The notes: generated by a model from the sequence alone, not told the origin. Positions 44,602 to 54,063 are shown, counted from the stretch's first letter. The stretch is DNA of 64,000 nucleotides from Christiangramia forsetii KT0803 (GCF_000060345.1 NC_008571.1:2728001-2792000); one strand, 5' to 3'. Program-made: numbers and translations.

Positions 44602-46125
44602 ATGAAAGATGTCAAGTTCGCCATTACTGATATTGAAACCACCGGCAACGGGATTAAGGGAAACAGAATTACTGAAATTTGTGTAATCGTTGTTCAGAAC
44701 GGAAAAGTGATCGATGAATATTCATCTTTGGTAAATCCAAGTCAGGCCATTCCACTCTATATCGAAACTTTAACCGGTATAAATGATGAAATGGTTTTCA
44801 ATGCTCCGCAGTTTTCAGAAATAGCCGACGAGATAACAAAGATCACCAAAGACTGCATTTTTGTAGCACATAATGTGAATTTTGACTATAATATTATTCG
44901 AGCAGAATTTGCTAGTCTGGATAGGGATTTTAAACGGAAAAGACTTTGCACTGTACGGCTTACAAAAAAACTAATCCCGGGACTGTTTTCTTATAGTCTG
45001 GGAAATATTTGTACCTCTATCAATATTCCGCATATAGATCGCCACAGAGCGAAAGGTGATTGCGACGCCACGGTTACACTCTTCCAACGTTGTATTTCAC
45101 TGGATCCGGAATTTGAAGTGATAAATCAGTTGCTGAATCAAAAGACCGCGGCTTCTTATTTACCTCCGAATTTTAAAAGTTCAGATTTTGAAAAACTTCC
45201 TATTACTACCGGAGTTTACTTCTTTAAAGACAAAGATGGCAGGCCGCTATATATTGGAAAAGCAAAGAATATAAAAAGCCGTATAAAGTCTCATTTTCAG
45301 GAAAAATCGAACCGAAAATATAAATTGATGCAGGAAACCTACAGCATCGATTATGAACTTACCGGAAATGAATTGCTGGCGCTATTGAGGGAATCTGAGT
45401 TGATTCTGAAGTTTTTTCCGAAATATAACAAAGCGCAGAAAAAAGTAAGCCGACCCTACACCCTCACTTCTTATCATAATCAAAAAGGAATAGAGCAATT
45501 TGCTTTACATAAGAATAAGATCGCCCCGGTGAGTTGGATGAAATTCTATACACGCGAGGAAGCTATAAAATTTATGGAATTCCTTTGTGAGGAGTTTCAG
45601 CTTTGTCCAAAATATTGTGGTTTACAGACGGGTGTTAAAATATGTGACCATTATAAGATCACGAATTGTGGTGGCGTATGTAAAGGTGAGGTTAGCAAAG
45701 AAGAATATAATGCCCGCGTTGAAAAAGCGATTGAATATATCGAAAGATATGATGATTCCTGCCTGCTTCTTGAGAAAGGTCGTACAAGAGAAGAAAAGTC
45801 TTTTATCTATCTCAATAAGGGTAAGTATGCGGGCTATGGATATATAGGCCCTTCTGATGACTTTAACCATCCTGAAGAATTTAAAAATTTCCTGACACCG
45901 GCGAAAAATTCCAGCTATGCCGATAGAATCGTAAGCAGATACTTAAAAATAAAGAGAAATTTTACTAAAATTAGCCTCAGCAATGATGAGGAGGAGCCAG
46001 AAGATTTAGTAGAACACACGGGTATTATGGGGGCTGGACCACATAGAAACTCTACCAATCGCCGGAGTAGCTGTTACGAAAACCTTCAGATTACGAGAAA
46101 AATAGGTCTCTTTAGTGTTCACTGA
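44602..46125 (+). CDS. DnaQ-like exonuclease fused to GIY-YIG nuclease
   Basis: A 507-residue fusion. An N-terminal DEDDh 3'-5' exonuclease (about 1-170) has Asp10 and Glu12 in AITDIETTG, VAHNVNFDY and HRAKGDCDA. A GIY-YIG endonuclease (about 200-285) with TTGVYFFKD and PLYIGKAKNIKSRI follows, then a Cys-rich region (CPKYCGLQTG, ITNCGGVCKG). The layout is that of UvrC/Cho-like proteins joined to an epsilon-like exonuclease, likely acting in DNA repair. Its last 120 bases overlap the convergent gene ending at 46006, and the C-terminal 50 residues look non-conserved, so the stop may have shifted outward from an older end near 45980. A decayed copy of its 3' region lies at 47610-47790. Confidence 0.88.
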   Translation: MKDVKFAITDIETTGNGIKGNRITEICVIVVQNGKVIDEYSSLVNPSQAIPLYIETLTGINDEMVFNAPQFSEIADEITKITKDCIFVAHNVNFDYNIIRAEFASLDRDFKRKRLCTVRLTKKLIPGLFSYSLGNICTSINIPHIDRHRAKGDCDATVTLFQRCISLDPEFEVINQLLNQKTAASYLPPNFKSSDFEKLPITTGVYFFKDKDGRPLYIGKAKNIKSRIKSHFQEKSNRKYKLMQETYSIDYELTGNELLALLRESELILKFFPKYNKAQKKVSRPYTLTSYHNQKGIEQFALHKNKIAPVSWMKFYTREEAIKFMEFLCEEFQLCPKYCGLQTGVKICDHYKITNCGGVCKGEVSKEEYNARVEKAIEYIERYDDSCLLLEKGRTREEKSFIYLNKGKYAGYGYIGPSDDFNHPEEFKNFLTPAKNSSYADRIVSRYLKIKRNFTKISLSNDEEEPEDLVEHTGIMGAGPHRNSTNRRSSCYENLQITRKIGLFSVH

Positions 46126-46455
46126 TCCTAATTTGAGCATCACCGGTATTTTTAAATTGGTTTCATTTGATGTGGCCTTAATAATAATATTTGCTTCCCC
46201 TATAAAATCATCCTTTCTATCTAAAGCAGTAGCAACAGAAATCACATAGCTTTCATCCCAGTTGGAAATAATTATAGGAGGATCTATTTGATCGTGAATA
46301 TCATAAACAAAAACATGCAGACAATATTCCATTTCATATTGCATATCAAGTTTATGAAATTCAATTTTTGCAAATACATTGATCGTCGTGTCCTGATTCC
46401 CAATATGAATTTCTTTTGGAAAGTCAAGCACCTCTACTGTTAGAATCTTAGCCAT
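46006..46455 (-). CDS. Hypothetical protein, convergent overlap with exonuclease gene
   Basis: A 149-residue protein without signal peptide or membrane helix. It starts MAKILTVEVLDFPKEIHIGN, is beta-prone throughout (INVFAKIEFHKLD, EANIIIKATSNETN) and ends in SPHNTRVFY. I do not recognise a family. Its final 40 codons overlap the 3' end of the exonuclease/GIY-YIG gene on the other strand. The first 110 residues have good coding character and the start is clear, so I take it as real, but the overlap means that one of the two C-termini is probably recent. Confidence 0.6.
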   Translation of the reverse strand: MAKILTVEVLDFPKEIHIGNQDTTINVFAKIEFHKLDMQYEMEYCLHVFVYDIHDQIDPPIIISNWDESYVISVATALDRKDDFIGEANIIIKATSNETNLKIPVMLKLGSVNTKETYFSRNLKVFVTATPAIGRVSMWSSPHNTRVFY

Positions 46456-46577
46456 TGGCGTTATTATTAAAAAATAGATAGAACTACTTCTATATTTCTA
46501 TAAGCTGTAGTTAAGCTTTAATCTTAGAAATCATAGATGATAATATTCGTAATGGCCAAAAAAGATGCTCTCTATTG

Positions 46578-47408
46578 CTAACGTTTGATAATTCTGGACT
46601 TATCAGTAAGGCCTTTCACTTTGATTTCCGGGTTTCCATAAACGTAAATCTTGCTTTTACCCTCGGCATCGATCTCGATCTCTTTAGAAGCATCTACATG
46701 AATATCAGACCTGTTTTTACTGTTTAAAACCGCGGTTTGAGTCTTTAATTTCTTCGCATTTAAATTGGATGAATCTTTGAGATTATATTCCGTATGGTTA
46801 GAAGATCCGTCTAGTTTTAGATCTGCAGAATTTTCCAGATTCACTTGTAAGTTTGGTGTGTCAAATTTCGCTTTCAGATCAGACCTGTTCTTCATATTAA
46901 TTAAAATATTCCCGGCATCTGAATCTATTTTCCCTCCGGAATTATCAGAGAAATACACTTCTAAATTTTGTTGAATATCCAGCTCTAATTCAATTTTTGC
47001 TGAATTATTTAAAACTATAGAAAGATTATCGGTTTGAAATTTTGAACTATTTTTCACCATAGCATCATCATTCAGAATAAGACTCTTCAAATCCTGAATA
47101 TTCAGATTTAAATGAAGTTTTTTACTGCCGGTGATCTTGCTCTTTGTTGAAATTTTTAAAGTTTCATCGCTCACATCAATTTCAACCTCCTCCAGTAAAT
47201 TCTGGTCAGCGGTTAAAACGTAAGAATTTCTATTCGCATTCTGTAATTCTACAGTTATGTTATCTGAAATCTCAAGCTTATTAAAGCTTTCTTTGATCTC
47301 TCCGGAAGTGCTTACCACCTGTTTATCTCCCTTAATCTTATCTTTTTTCTGAGCATTTAATTGAAAAGGAACTACTAGAATTAACAAAACTAATATTAGT
47401 GATTTCAT
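46578..47408 (-). CDS. Exported GIN-domain (DUF2807) adhesin-like protein
   Basis: A 276-residue exported protein with a signal peptide (about 1-19, PFQLNAQ). The rest is a regular beta-helix-like repeat, with strands rich in Asn, Asp, Ser and Leu (LNLNIQDLKSLILNDDAMVK, NSAKIELELDIQQ, NRSDLKAKFDTPNLQVNLEN). This matches the 'auto-transporter adhesin head GIN domain' family (DUF2807), common in Bacteroidota. A short basic tail (RIIKR) ends it. The role is probably surface or periplasmic; many are linked to anti-sigma or stress loci, but no such partner is here. Confidence 0.82.
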   Translation of the reverse strand: MKSLILVLLILVVPFQLNAQKKDKIKGDKQVVSTSGEIKESFNKLEISDNITVELQNANRNSYVLTADQNLLEEVEIDVSDETLKISTKSKITGSKKLHLNLNIQDLKSLILNDDAMVKNSSKFQTDNLSIVLNNSAKIELELDIQQNLEVYFSDNSGGKIDSDAGNILINMKNRSDLKAKFDTPNLQVNLENSADLKLDGSSNHTEYNLKDSSNLNAKKLKTQTAVLNSKNRSDIHVDASKEIEIDAEGKSKIYVYGNPEIKVKGLTDKSRIIKR

Positions 47409-47609
47409 CGTATGGAAATTAGAAAACCGAAAGGCTTATACCATTAAAGATAACTCTTATTCTGCTGAAAAACAATAACTTAAAATAATTAATACAGAAT
47501 AGACCTGTCGACATTTTCGGTAGATCTAAATATCAAATAACTTTTAGAACTTATTTTTATTCTCTCAAATTTCAGTAAAAACCTTGAAATTGAACCAAAG
47601 AGACTCAAG

Positions 47610-47790
47610 GTAAACCGATTATAAAGCCCGCAAAAAAAAGCAATTACATATATTGAAAATAATGATGCTGCCTGCTTCTCGAGAAAGCTCATATATACAT
47701 AGAGTAATCGCTGAAATGACCCAGTCAAGATATCTATTTCGGTTATGGATAGATATATAGGAACTTCAGATGAAGTCAAAGTCAATGCTA
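47610..47790 (+). pseudogene. Decayed partial copy of the exonuclease/GIY-YIG gene
   Basis: The DNA here matches about 45695-45865 of the exonuclease/GIY-YIG gene: AAGCAATTACATATATTGAAA versus AAGCGATTGAATATATCGAAA (20-odd bases from 47638), then CTGCCTGCTTCTCGAGAAAG versus CTGCCTGCTTCTTGAGAAAG, then GGTTATGG...ATATATAGG and TTCAGATGA versus TTCTGATGA. Indels and substitutions destroy the frame. The 98-codon minus-strand frame over the same stretch (47489-47785) is therefore not a gene. Confidence 0.7.
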
Positions 47791-49098
47791 CACCAGTCTT
47801 ATCCTAACCTTCTTCTTTTTCAATCTCGAATTGTCAAGGGTTTTAATCACCTCCTGAGCTTTTGAAGAAACCACTGAAACAAAACTACAATCCTGTTTCA
47901 ATTCAATAGTCCCCAATTCATCTTTGTTTAGGTTTCCCTGCTTGAAAAACAGACCGGCGATATCTCCTTTTGAAATTTTGTCTTTTCTTCCTCCCGAAAT
48001 AAACAAAGTCTTCCATTCGGTCTCCTTTTTTATAGAATTAGATTCCAGACTCTGGATGAAAGACTCCTCAATAAATTCAGGTAATTGTTCTTTTTCCCAT
48101 TTTAAAACATAGGCGGTTCCTTTTTCTTCCATTCTTGCCGTTCTACCATTTCTATGTGTAAATTCAGCTTCTTTCAATGGGAGCTGATAATGAATGATAA
48201 AATTCAACGCGGGAATATCAATTCCCCTCGCCGCCAGATCGGTCGCAATAATAATCCTGTGAGTTCCATTTCTGAATTTAATCAAAGCTCTTTCCCGGTC
48301 CTGTTGCTCCATTCCACCATGAAAAGTTCCATGCGGAATATTATTTTCAGAAAGAAAATCACTTACAAACTGAATACTATCCTTAAAATTGCAAAAAATG
48401 ATTCCGGGTTTATTCCCAATATGAGCCAGTAGATTTATAAGGCTGTCCAGTTTATCCTTATTTGTAGAATTTACCGTTTTAACTTTCAATAAGGTTACCT
48501 CCTCTGACAGATAATTGACTTTCTTAGGATCTTTCATCCCCACAAAACCAGGGATTTCAACATTTTGAGTCGCTGAAGTTAAAATGCGTTTTTCAATAGC
48601 GGGAAGAAGATCAAATATTTCAGACATTTCTTCCTTAAAACCTATCTCCAGTGATTTATCAAATTCATCCAGAATAATAATTTTAATAGCTTCCGAAGAA
48701 AAAGTTTCTCTGCGCAAATGATCTGCGAGTCTCCCGGGAGTCCCTATAATGATCGCCGGCGGATGCTTCAACTCTAGTCTATCTTTTGCAGAAGACCTTC
48801 CTCCATACACCGCATTCGCTTTGAATCCTGTACCCATTTCTCTAATCACCTGTTCGATCTGTATCGCCAATTCTCTGGAAGGAACAAGAATCATGGCCTG
48901 AACATTGAAAACCTCCGGATCCAGATCTTCGAGTAAAGGCAATAAAAAAGCCAGCGTTTTCCCGGTTCCGGTCGGGGATAATAGAATGGTATTTCTGGAA
49001 GACTTTATTGCTGTACCCGCTTCTTTTTGCATTGGGTTTAGCTTTGCTATCTTCAGTTTTTTCAGAATTTCTTCTTCAGATTTTATATGATTCGCCAT
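47788..49098 (-). CDS. DEAD-box-family RNA helicase with DbpA-like C-terminus
   Basis: About 436 residues from the ATG at 49098; an in-frame ATG 18 bases further up is less likely, as the conserved helicase N-terminus begins at KLKIAKLNPMQKEAG. Motif I is SPTGTGKT, motif II reads DEFD instead of DEAD, motif III SAT and motif VI HRNGRTAR. The C-terminal 70 residues (LFISGGRKDKISKGDIAGLF, KKKKVRIRLV) resemble the RNA-binding domain of DbpA, which binds hairpin 92 of 23S rRNA. It probably helps assemble the large ribosomal subunit. The neighbouring divergent gene rlmF also acts on 23S rRNA. The DEFD change is conservative and may be normal for this clade. Confidence 0.88.
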   Translation of the reverse strand: MANHIKSEEEILKKLKIAKLNPMQKEAGTAIKSSRNTILLSPTGTGKTLAFLLPLLEDLDPEVFNVQAMILVPSRELAIQIEQVIREMGTGFKANAVYGGRSSAKDRLELKHPPAIIIGTPGRLADHLRRETFSSEAIKIIILDEFDKSLEIGFKEEMSEIFDLLPAIEKRILTSATQNVEIPGFVGMKDPKKVNYLSEEVTLLKVKTVNSTNKDKLDSLINLLAHIGNKPGIIFCNFKDSIQFVSDFLSENNIPHGTFHGGMEQQDRERALIKFRNGTHRIIIATDLAARGIDIPALNFIIHYQLPLKEAEFTHRNGRTARMEEKGTAYVLKWEKEQLPEFIEESFIQSLESNSIKKETEWKTLFISGGRKDKISKGDIAGLFFKQGNLNKDELGTIELKQDCSFVSVVSSKAQEVIKTLDNSRLKKKKVRIRLV

Positions 49099-49147
49099 GG
49101 TCCAAAAGTACAGCAAAATTGTAAAGTTTATTCAGCTTGAAATCTTA

Positions 49148-49155
49148 TACCTTTG
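49148..49155 (+). promoter_or_regulatory. Probable -7 element of rlmF
   Basis: TACCTTTG matches TAnnTTTG and would start transcription about 14 bases before the ATG at 49176. No TTG stands at the ideal distance upstream. Confidence 0.35.
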
Positions 49156-49175
49156 AGATTATTTAATTTCCGAAA

Positions 49176-50033
49176 ATGCACCCAGATAATATCCATAAAG
49201 ATTCTTACGACTTCGAAGCTCTTACTGAATCTAATCCCCAACTATCCGAATTTGTATTTCAAAATAAATATGGAACCCAAACTATCAATTTCGCAAATCC
49301 GGAAGCGGTTCTTCAGTTAAATAAAGCTTTGCTGAAATTTCATTATCAGGTTGAAAACTGGAGTATTCCGAAGCAGTATTTATGTCCGCCAATTCCGGGT
49401 AGAGCAGACTACATTCATTATTTGAACGATTTGCTTTCCGAAGAAAATATTCAAGGTGAAATAAGGGGAATTGATATTGGTGTGGGGGCCAATGCTATTT
49501 ATCCAATTCTGGCAAGCCGAATTTACGATTGGAAAATGCTGGGAACCGATATTGAAGAAAAATCGGTAGCAATAGCTCAAGCAAATATTGAAACTAATCC
49601 AACGATAGCTAAAAATATTGAAATCCGACATCAGGAAGATCGTGGAAGTATTTTTAAGGGGATGATTAAAAAAGGGGAATATTATCATTTTAGCATATGT
49701 AATCCTCCTTTTCATGCTTCCCAAGAAGAAGCAAATAAAGCTACTTCCCGAAAATTTAAGAATCTTGGGTTAGAAAAAGGTTCAGCTTTAAATTTTGGCG
49801 GACAGGCGAACGAATTATGGTGTAATGGTGGGGAAGCTTTATTTATAAAACGAATGATAAAGGAAAGTGTACTATTCAAATCCCAGGTAGGATATTTTAC
49901 CAGCCTGGTTTCAAAAAAAGAAAACTTGCCAAAGATCTATAAGCATTTGAATAAATTAAAAGCCGATTTCAAAACAATTGAAATGGGTCAGGGAAATAAA
50001 AAAAGCAGAATAATCGCCTGGAAATTTGATTAA
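49176..50033 (+). CDS. rlmF: 23S rRNA (adenine-1618-N6)-methyltransferase
   Basis: A 285-residue methyltransferase of the RlmF family. N-terminal signature HKDSYDFEALTESNPQLSEF and YLCPPIPGRADYIHY; SAM-binding region GIDIGVGANAIYPIL (about residues 105-119); catalytic NPPF (ICNPPFHASQEEANKA) typical of N6-adenine methyltransferases. It methylates A1618 of 23S rRNA. Length is close to the E. coli protein (about 308). It is divergent from a DbpA-like helicase, so the pair looks like a small ribosome-maturation locus. Cytoplasmic, and all motifs are present. Confidence 0.95.
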   Translation: MHPDNIHKDSYDFEALTESNPQLSEFVFQNKYGTQTINFANPEAVLQLNKALLKFHYQVENWSIPKQYLCPPIPGRADYIHYLNDLLSEENIQGEIRGIDIGVGANAIYPILASRIYDWKMLGTDIEEKSVAIAQANIETNPTIAKNIEIRHQEDRGSIFKGMIKKGEYYHFSICNPPFHASQEEANKATSRKFKNLGLEKGSALNFGGQANELWCNGGEALFIKRMIKESVLFKSQVGYFTSLVSKKENLPKIYKHLNKLKADFKTIEMGQGNKKSRIIAWKFD

Positions 50034-50099
50034 AAGCATCTCAATCTTTTAAAAACATACAAGATCGAAATTTCTATATCTTAGCAGAAATCGGTTTTT

Positions 50100-51230
50100 A
50101 TGCTCTCCACCATAGAATTTACCATTACAGCCATTGTATGTATTATTACTGCAATTGTGATTCAACGAATTTTTATAAAAGAACGATCGCGGGGTACAGC
50201 AAACAATTCTATTCAAGGAATTAAATGGTTTGGGATCGCAATTTTTGCCTGGGGTCTTGGAGCGGTTCTTAACCTTATATTCACAGAAATATTCAACTGG
50301 TCTTCTACCAACAGTATTGTGATTTATACCGGGGTGATCATTTCTCTTGCCAATTCGCTTTTTATCTTACTTTCCCTTCCATCTATAGAACATTCAAAAA
50401 ACCGCAGTTTTATTGTGAAATTGATAAAACGATTCGGCACCAAAGAATTTATAGGTCTTTATTGTGGGGTCATGGGAATGATCATTTTTGTGTTTATCAC
50501 CGCTTCTTATAATAATCCTGAAACAAGCAATAACTTTATCTGGCTAATAGACATACCAGTTTCGATATTTGTCGCTATTTCCCTTCTTTATGAACTGAAC
50601 AGTGCATTCTCATCAAGGAAGATGAAGTTTATGCTGTTACCCACTTTTTCTTTATTTCTACTAATTTTAATTGCGGTAAGTCACCGAATTATTCCTCAGG
50701 ATAGAGCCTTAGAATTTTTAGATCAGCAGTTCTGGGCAATGATTGGGAGTATTACGGCCATTTCATTCAAATTTCTTTTCATCCTGTTATTTTCGATCCT
50801 ACTCTATAGCTGGAAATTTCTATCTGAAAAAGAGCATCATGAATCTATGGCAGAAAGATTGACTTCAGAAAATTCAAAATTGAAAGCAAGATTAGAGCGA
50901 CTTGAACTTTCTAATGAAAGTCATTTGGATACCATAAAATCAATGAAAACCGAATTATCTACTCTAAAAGAAAATCAAAAAGTTAGCTTTTCAGATCGGC
51001 AAAAAGAAGTTCTGGGCAACCTCGCCTATTTTGGAGTGGATACATCTTATTCTGAAGTAGCAAATGCCATGAATATTAGTTTGGAAGGTTTTCAAACCCA
51101 CATCTATCAAATTAAAAAATTGCTCAATATTAGTGGTAGCGGCGGAAAAGAGCAATTAATCACATTCGCAATGGAGAATAATTTTATCACTCATGCAACT
51201 GGAAATAACGACGAACAAGCACATGCTTAA
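50100..51230 (+). CDS. Polytopic membrane protein with cytoplasmic LuxR-like HTH
   Basis: A 376-residue protein with about seven N-terminal membrane helices (residues 4-240), a coiled coil (about 245-300, ERLTSENSKLKARLERLELS) and a C-terminal helical domain (about 300-365). That domain contains SDRQKEVLGNLAYFGVDTSYSEVANAMNIS and THIYQIKKLLNISGSGGKEQ, spaced like a LuxR-type HTH (residues 303-332 first helix pair). It would be a membrane-bound one-component regulator, sensing a signal in the membrane or periplasm and acting on DNA directly. I do not recognise the family. It precedes the amino-acid symporter gene by 80 bases in the same direction and may regulate or be cotranscribed with it. 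Confidence 0.72.
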   Translation: MLSTIEFTITAIVCIITAIVIQRIFIKERSRGTANNSIQGIKWFGIAIFAWGLGAVLNLIFTEIFNWSSTNSIVIYTGVIISLANSLFILLSLPSIEHSKNRSFIVKLIKRFGTKEFIGLYCGVMGMIIFVFITASYNNPETSNNFIWLIDIPVSIFVAISLLYELNSAFSSRKMKFMLLPTFSLFLLILIAVSHRIIPQDRALEFLDQQFWAMIGSITAISFKFLFILLFSILLYSWKFLSEKEHHESMAERLTSENSKLKARLERLELSNESHLDTIKSMKTELSTLKENQKVSFSDRQKEVLGNLAYFGVDTSYSEVANAMNISLEGFQTHIYQIKKLLNISGSGGKEQLITFAMENNFITHATGNNDEQAHA

Positions 51231-51311
51231 GCATTCGTTTTAAAATGAAACAGCAGTACGTAAGCTTTTCTTTTGAAGATTTTTAGATCAAATTGATTGA
51301 AAATCTTCAAT

Positions 51312-52847
51312 ATGTTATTTCTGTTATTAAATACACCACAAAATTTAGATGAAACCATTAATGAACAGTTTAAAAATGCTACCGGCTGGTTTATAGATGG
51401 CATTTTTGCTGAAATTCCTCTAACCCCAAATGTCGGGATTCCCTGGGTTTTGATCGTTTTAATTTTAGGAGCTCTTTATTTTACAATCTATTTCAGATTT
51501 GTAAATATAAAGGAGTTCTTTACCGCGATTAAAGTAGTTCGCGGGGATTATGAACACCTTGAAAATCCAACTTCAGATGAAAATATTGTCCGAATTGAGG
51601 AAGATCGTTCCAAACCTTCAAAAGTAGAAGGTGATGGGGAAGTATCCCATTTTCAGGCACTCACTGCGGCAATTTCAGCAACCGTAGGACTTGGAAATAT
51701 TGCTGGTGTTGCCATCGCCTTAGGAATTGGAGGTCCTGGAGCTACTTTCTGGATGATCTTAATCGGACTCCTGGGAATGTCATCCAAATTTGTAGAATGT
51801 ACCCTTGGGGTAAAATACCGTGAAGTAAATGCAGAAGGGACTATTTTTGGAGGCCCTATGTATTACCTAAGAAAAGGTTTAGAGGAAAAAGGTCTTCAAA
51901 AATTAGGGAAAATACTGGCTATTATTTTTTCTATAATGTGTATAGGAGGGAGTTTTGGAGGCGGAAATATGTTCCAGGTAAATCAGGCATTTAAATTATT
52001 TGAGCATGTTACCGGAGGTTCAGAAAGTATCCTTTATGAACGGGGATGGATTTTTGGACTGATCATGGCCATCTGCGTGGGAATTGTGATTATAGGCGGA
52101 ATTCGTAAAATCGCCAGGGTAACAGATAAGATAGTACCTTTTATGGTGGTTATGTATATTCTTGCCGTACTCATAATTCTCGGGATGAATTACCAATTAA
52201 TTCCAGATGCTTTTCGCTCAATTTGGGATGGAGCCTTTAATCCGCAAGGCATCATTGGAGGTTTTATTGGAGTTTTGATCCAGGGATTTAAAAGAGCGGC
52301 TTTTAGTAATGAAGCTGGAATTGGAAGTGCATCTATTGCTCACAGTGCCGTAAAAACAAAATATCCGGCAAGCGAAGGCTTAGTTGCTCTATTGGAGCCA
52401 TTTATTGATACCGTGGTAGTTTGTACCATGACTGCTCTTGTTCTTATCATCACAAATGTTATAACTCCAAATATGACTTTAAACGATGAAGAAGGGGTGC
52501 TATTAACTGCCCAGGCACTGGAAAGTGGGATTTCGTGGTTCCCTTATTTATTATCTTTTGCAGTTATTCTCTTCGCATTTTCCAGCATGATCTCTTGGTC
52601 TTATTATGGTTATCAGGCCTGGAGCTATCTCTTCGGAAGAGGAAAAAGAACGGAATATACTTATAAACTTTTATTCTGTGTTTTTACCGTTATTGGGGCC
52701 GCTGCAACTCTTGGTGCGGTCACAGATTTTAGTGATGCCATGATATTTTCCATGTTAGTCCCAAATATGATAGGCCTGTTTATTTTAAGTCCAAAAGTGG
52801 CTGAAGAGTTAAAGCGTTACCGTAAACTGATAAAATCGAAAGCATGA
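51312..52847 (+). CDS. Alanine/glycine:cation symporter (AGCS family)
   Basis: About 511 residues from the ATG at 51312; a TTG five codons upstream (51297) is an alternative start. It has about 11 membrane helices and clear AGCS motifs: SHFQALTAAISATVGLGNIAG (positions about 118-138), FGGGNMFQVNQ, GFKRAAFSNEAGIGSASIAH. It imports alanine or glycine with sodium. A polar insert at residues 85-110 is of ordinary size for the family. The preceding gene encodes a membrane-bound HTH protein. A hairpin with T run at 52927 probably ends the transcript. Confidence 0.93.
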   Translation: MLFLLLNTPQNLDETINEQFKNATGWFIDGIFAEIPLTPNVGIPWVLIVLILGALYFTIYFRFVNIKEFFTAIKVVRGDYEHLENPTSDENIVRIEEDRSKPSKVEGDGEVSHFQALTAAISATVGLGNIAGVAIALGIGGPGATFWMILIGLLGMSSKFVECTLGVKYREVNAEGTIFGGPMYYLRKGLEEKGLQKLGKILAIIFSIMCIGGSFGGGNMFQVNQAFKLFEHVTGGSESILYERGWIFGLIMAICVGIVIIGGIRKIARVTDKIVPFMVVMYILAVLIILGMNYQLIPDAFRSIWDGAFNPQGIIGGFIGVLIQGFKRAAFSNEAGIGSASIAHSAVKTKYPASEGLVALLEPFIDTVVVCTMTALVLIITNVITPNMTLNDEEGVLLTAQALESGISWFPYLLSFAVILFAFSSMISWSYYGYQAWSYLFGRGKRTEYTYKLLFCVFTVIGAAATLGAVTDFSDAMIFSMLVPNMIGLFILSPKVAEELKRYRKLIKSKA

Positions 52848-52926
52848 ATAGAGTCAATATTTTATAGGTAAGCGTCATTAGGTCAAACTATTATCAGGTA
52901 CATTCGTTTCGATTCAATTTTTAAAT

Positions 52927-52960
52927 GGAGACAGACATTGGGGTGCCTGCCTCCTTTTTT
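52927..52960 (+). terminator. Terminator of the AGCS symporter gene
   Basis: GGAGACAGACA (52927-52937) faces TGCCTGCCTCC (52944-52954) with two A-C mismatches, followed by seven T residues. It lies 80 bases beyond the symporter stop. Confidence 0.6.
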
Positions 52961-53179
52961 GTTTAATCTCTTCATTACTGAAAACCAATTTTTTAAAGTA
53001 TCTTGGTATAAATCTTATGATCCTATTCTGAATATGGGATACTAAATTATTCTAAATGAATACAATTGATATTAGCTCATGGGATACTAATTTCTCTTTT
53101 CAGGCAGCAATCAACCTTTATTTAATTTTTATTGACTCTACTAGGTCAGGAAGGTTTTACCAGTAATAATCGAATTGGG

Positions 53180-53767
53180 ATGAATAAAACTGAAATTTTC
53201 AATATTGTCCACCAACGGCTTGAAAATGATCTTCCGCATTATCTTACATACCATGATGCCGAGCATACAAAAACCGTCATTGAAAAATCGGTCTTTTTAG
53301 CAGAAAAAGAAGGTTTAAGTGCATCTGAAATTGTTCTTATTAAAATAGCTGCTTTGTATCATGATGCAGGTTTTATGTTAGGCCGCAAAGAGCATGAAGA
53401 AAAAAGTTGCAAACTTGCGACTAAAGAACTTCCTAAGTACGGTTTTTCTGAAGAACAAATCGAGATTATCTGCGGGATGATCAATGCAACCAGGATTCCT
53501 CAAAAAACCCATAATATTTATGAAGATATTGTAGCCGATGCAGATCTCTTTTATCTGGGGACGGATACTTATGATTATTATTCAAACAAATTATTTTTAG
53601 AACTTAGACATTTTCAACCAAAAATTACTGAAAAAGACTGGCTAAGGATTCAACTTGATTTTTTACAATCACACAGCTTTCATACAACCTATGGAATTGA
53701 GGTGCTATCACCGGTAAAAAAGAAGCATCTTGATAAATTAATGAAAATGTGGGCTAAATTATTATAA
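53180..53767 (+). CDS. HD-domain phosphohydrolase-like protein
   Basis: About 195 residues from the ATG at 53180. A TTG-started extension to 53132 has no conserved features. The HD motif residues are visible: His29 (YHDAEHT), His61-Asp62 (ALYHDAGF) and a later Asp in IVADADLFYLG. HD proteins hydrolyse phosphomonoesters or cyclic nucleotides, often as (p)ppGpp- or nucleotide-metabolism enzymes. Exact substrate unknown. It stands alone; the spacer after it (53768-54113) has no gene. Confidence 0.8.
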   Translation: MNKTEIFNIVHQRLENDLPHYLTYHDAEHTKTVIEKSVFLAEKEGLSASEIVLIKIAALYHDAGFMLGRKEHEEKSCKLATKELPKYGFSEEQIEIICGMINATRIPQKTHNIYEDIVADADLFYLGTDTYDYYSNKLFLELRHFQPKITEKDWLRIQLDFLQSHSFHTTYGIEVLSPVKKKHLDKLMKMWAKLL

Positions 53768-54063
53768 AGACTAAATACCTGTTCTCACATTCTTCCGGTC
53801 ATTCCAATATTAGATAATTGAGACTTTAATAGTTTTGAGTATCCATTAAATAGATAAGGTAATACCCGCACCCCATTAAAACTAAAAACCCATCACTAAT
53901 TCACTATGTTAGAATGTTTTGTTTATACTCTATTTCAATGAATTTTGATAGTTCATTAAATTTTTCCGAAGCAAGTCAACTAATTATTCAGAAAAATCAT
54001 GTTTTCAAACTGTAAATATTTATTCAGGAGGCGACCTTTGAAGTAAAACCTCTTGGAATAAAA
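53768..54063. other. Intergenic stretch without recognised content
   Basis: About 300 AT-rich bases between the HD gene and the terminator of the convergent barrel gene. No ORF or repeat of note. Confidence 0.4.

Noticed and set aside
47489-47785. 98-residue minus-strand ORF
   Set aside because: The same DNA on the plus strand is a decayed copy of the exonuclease/GIY-YIG gene; the minus frame is chance.
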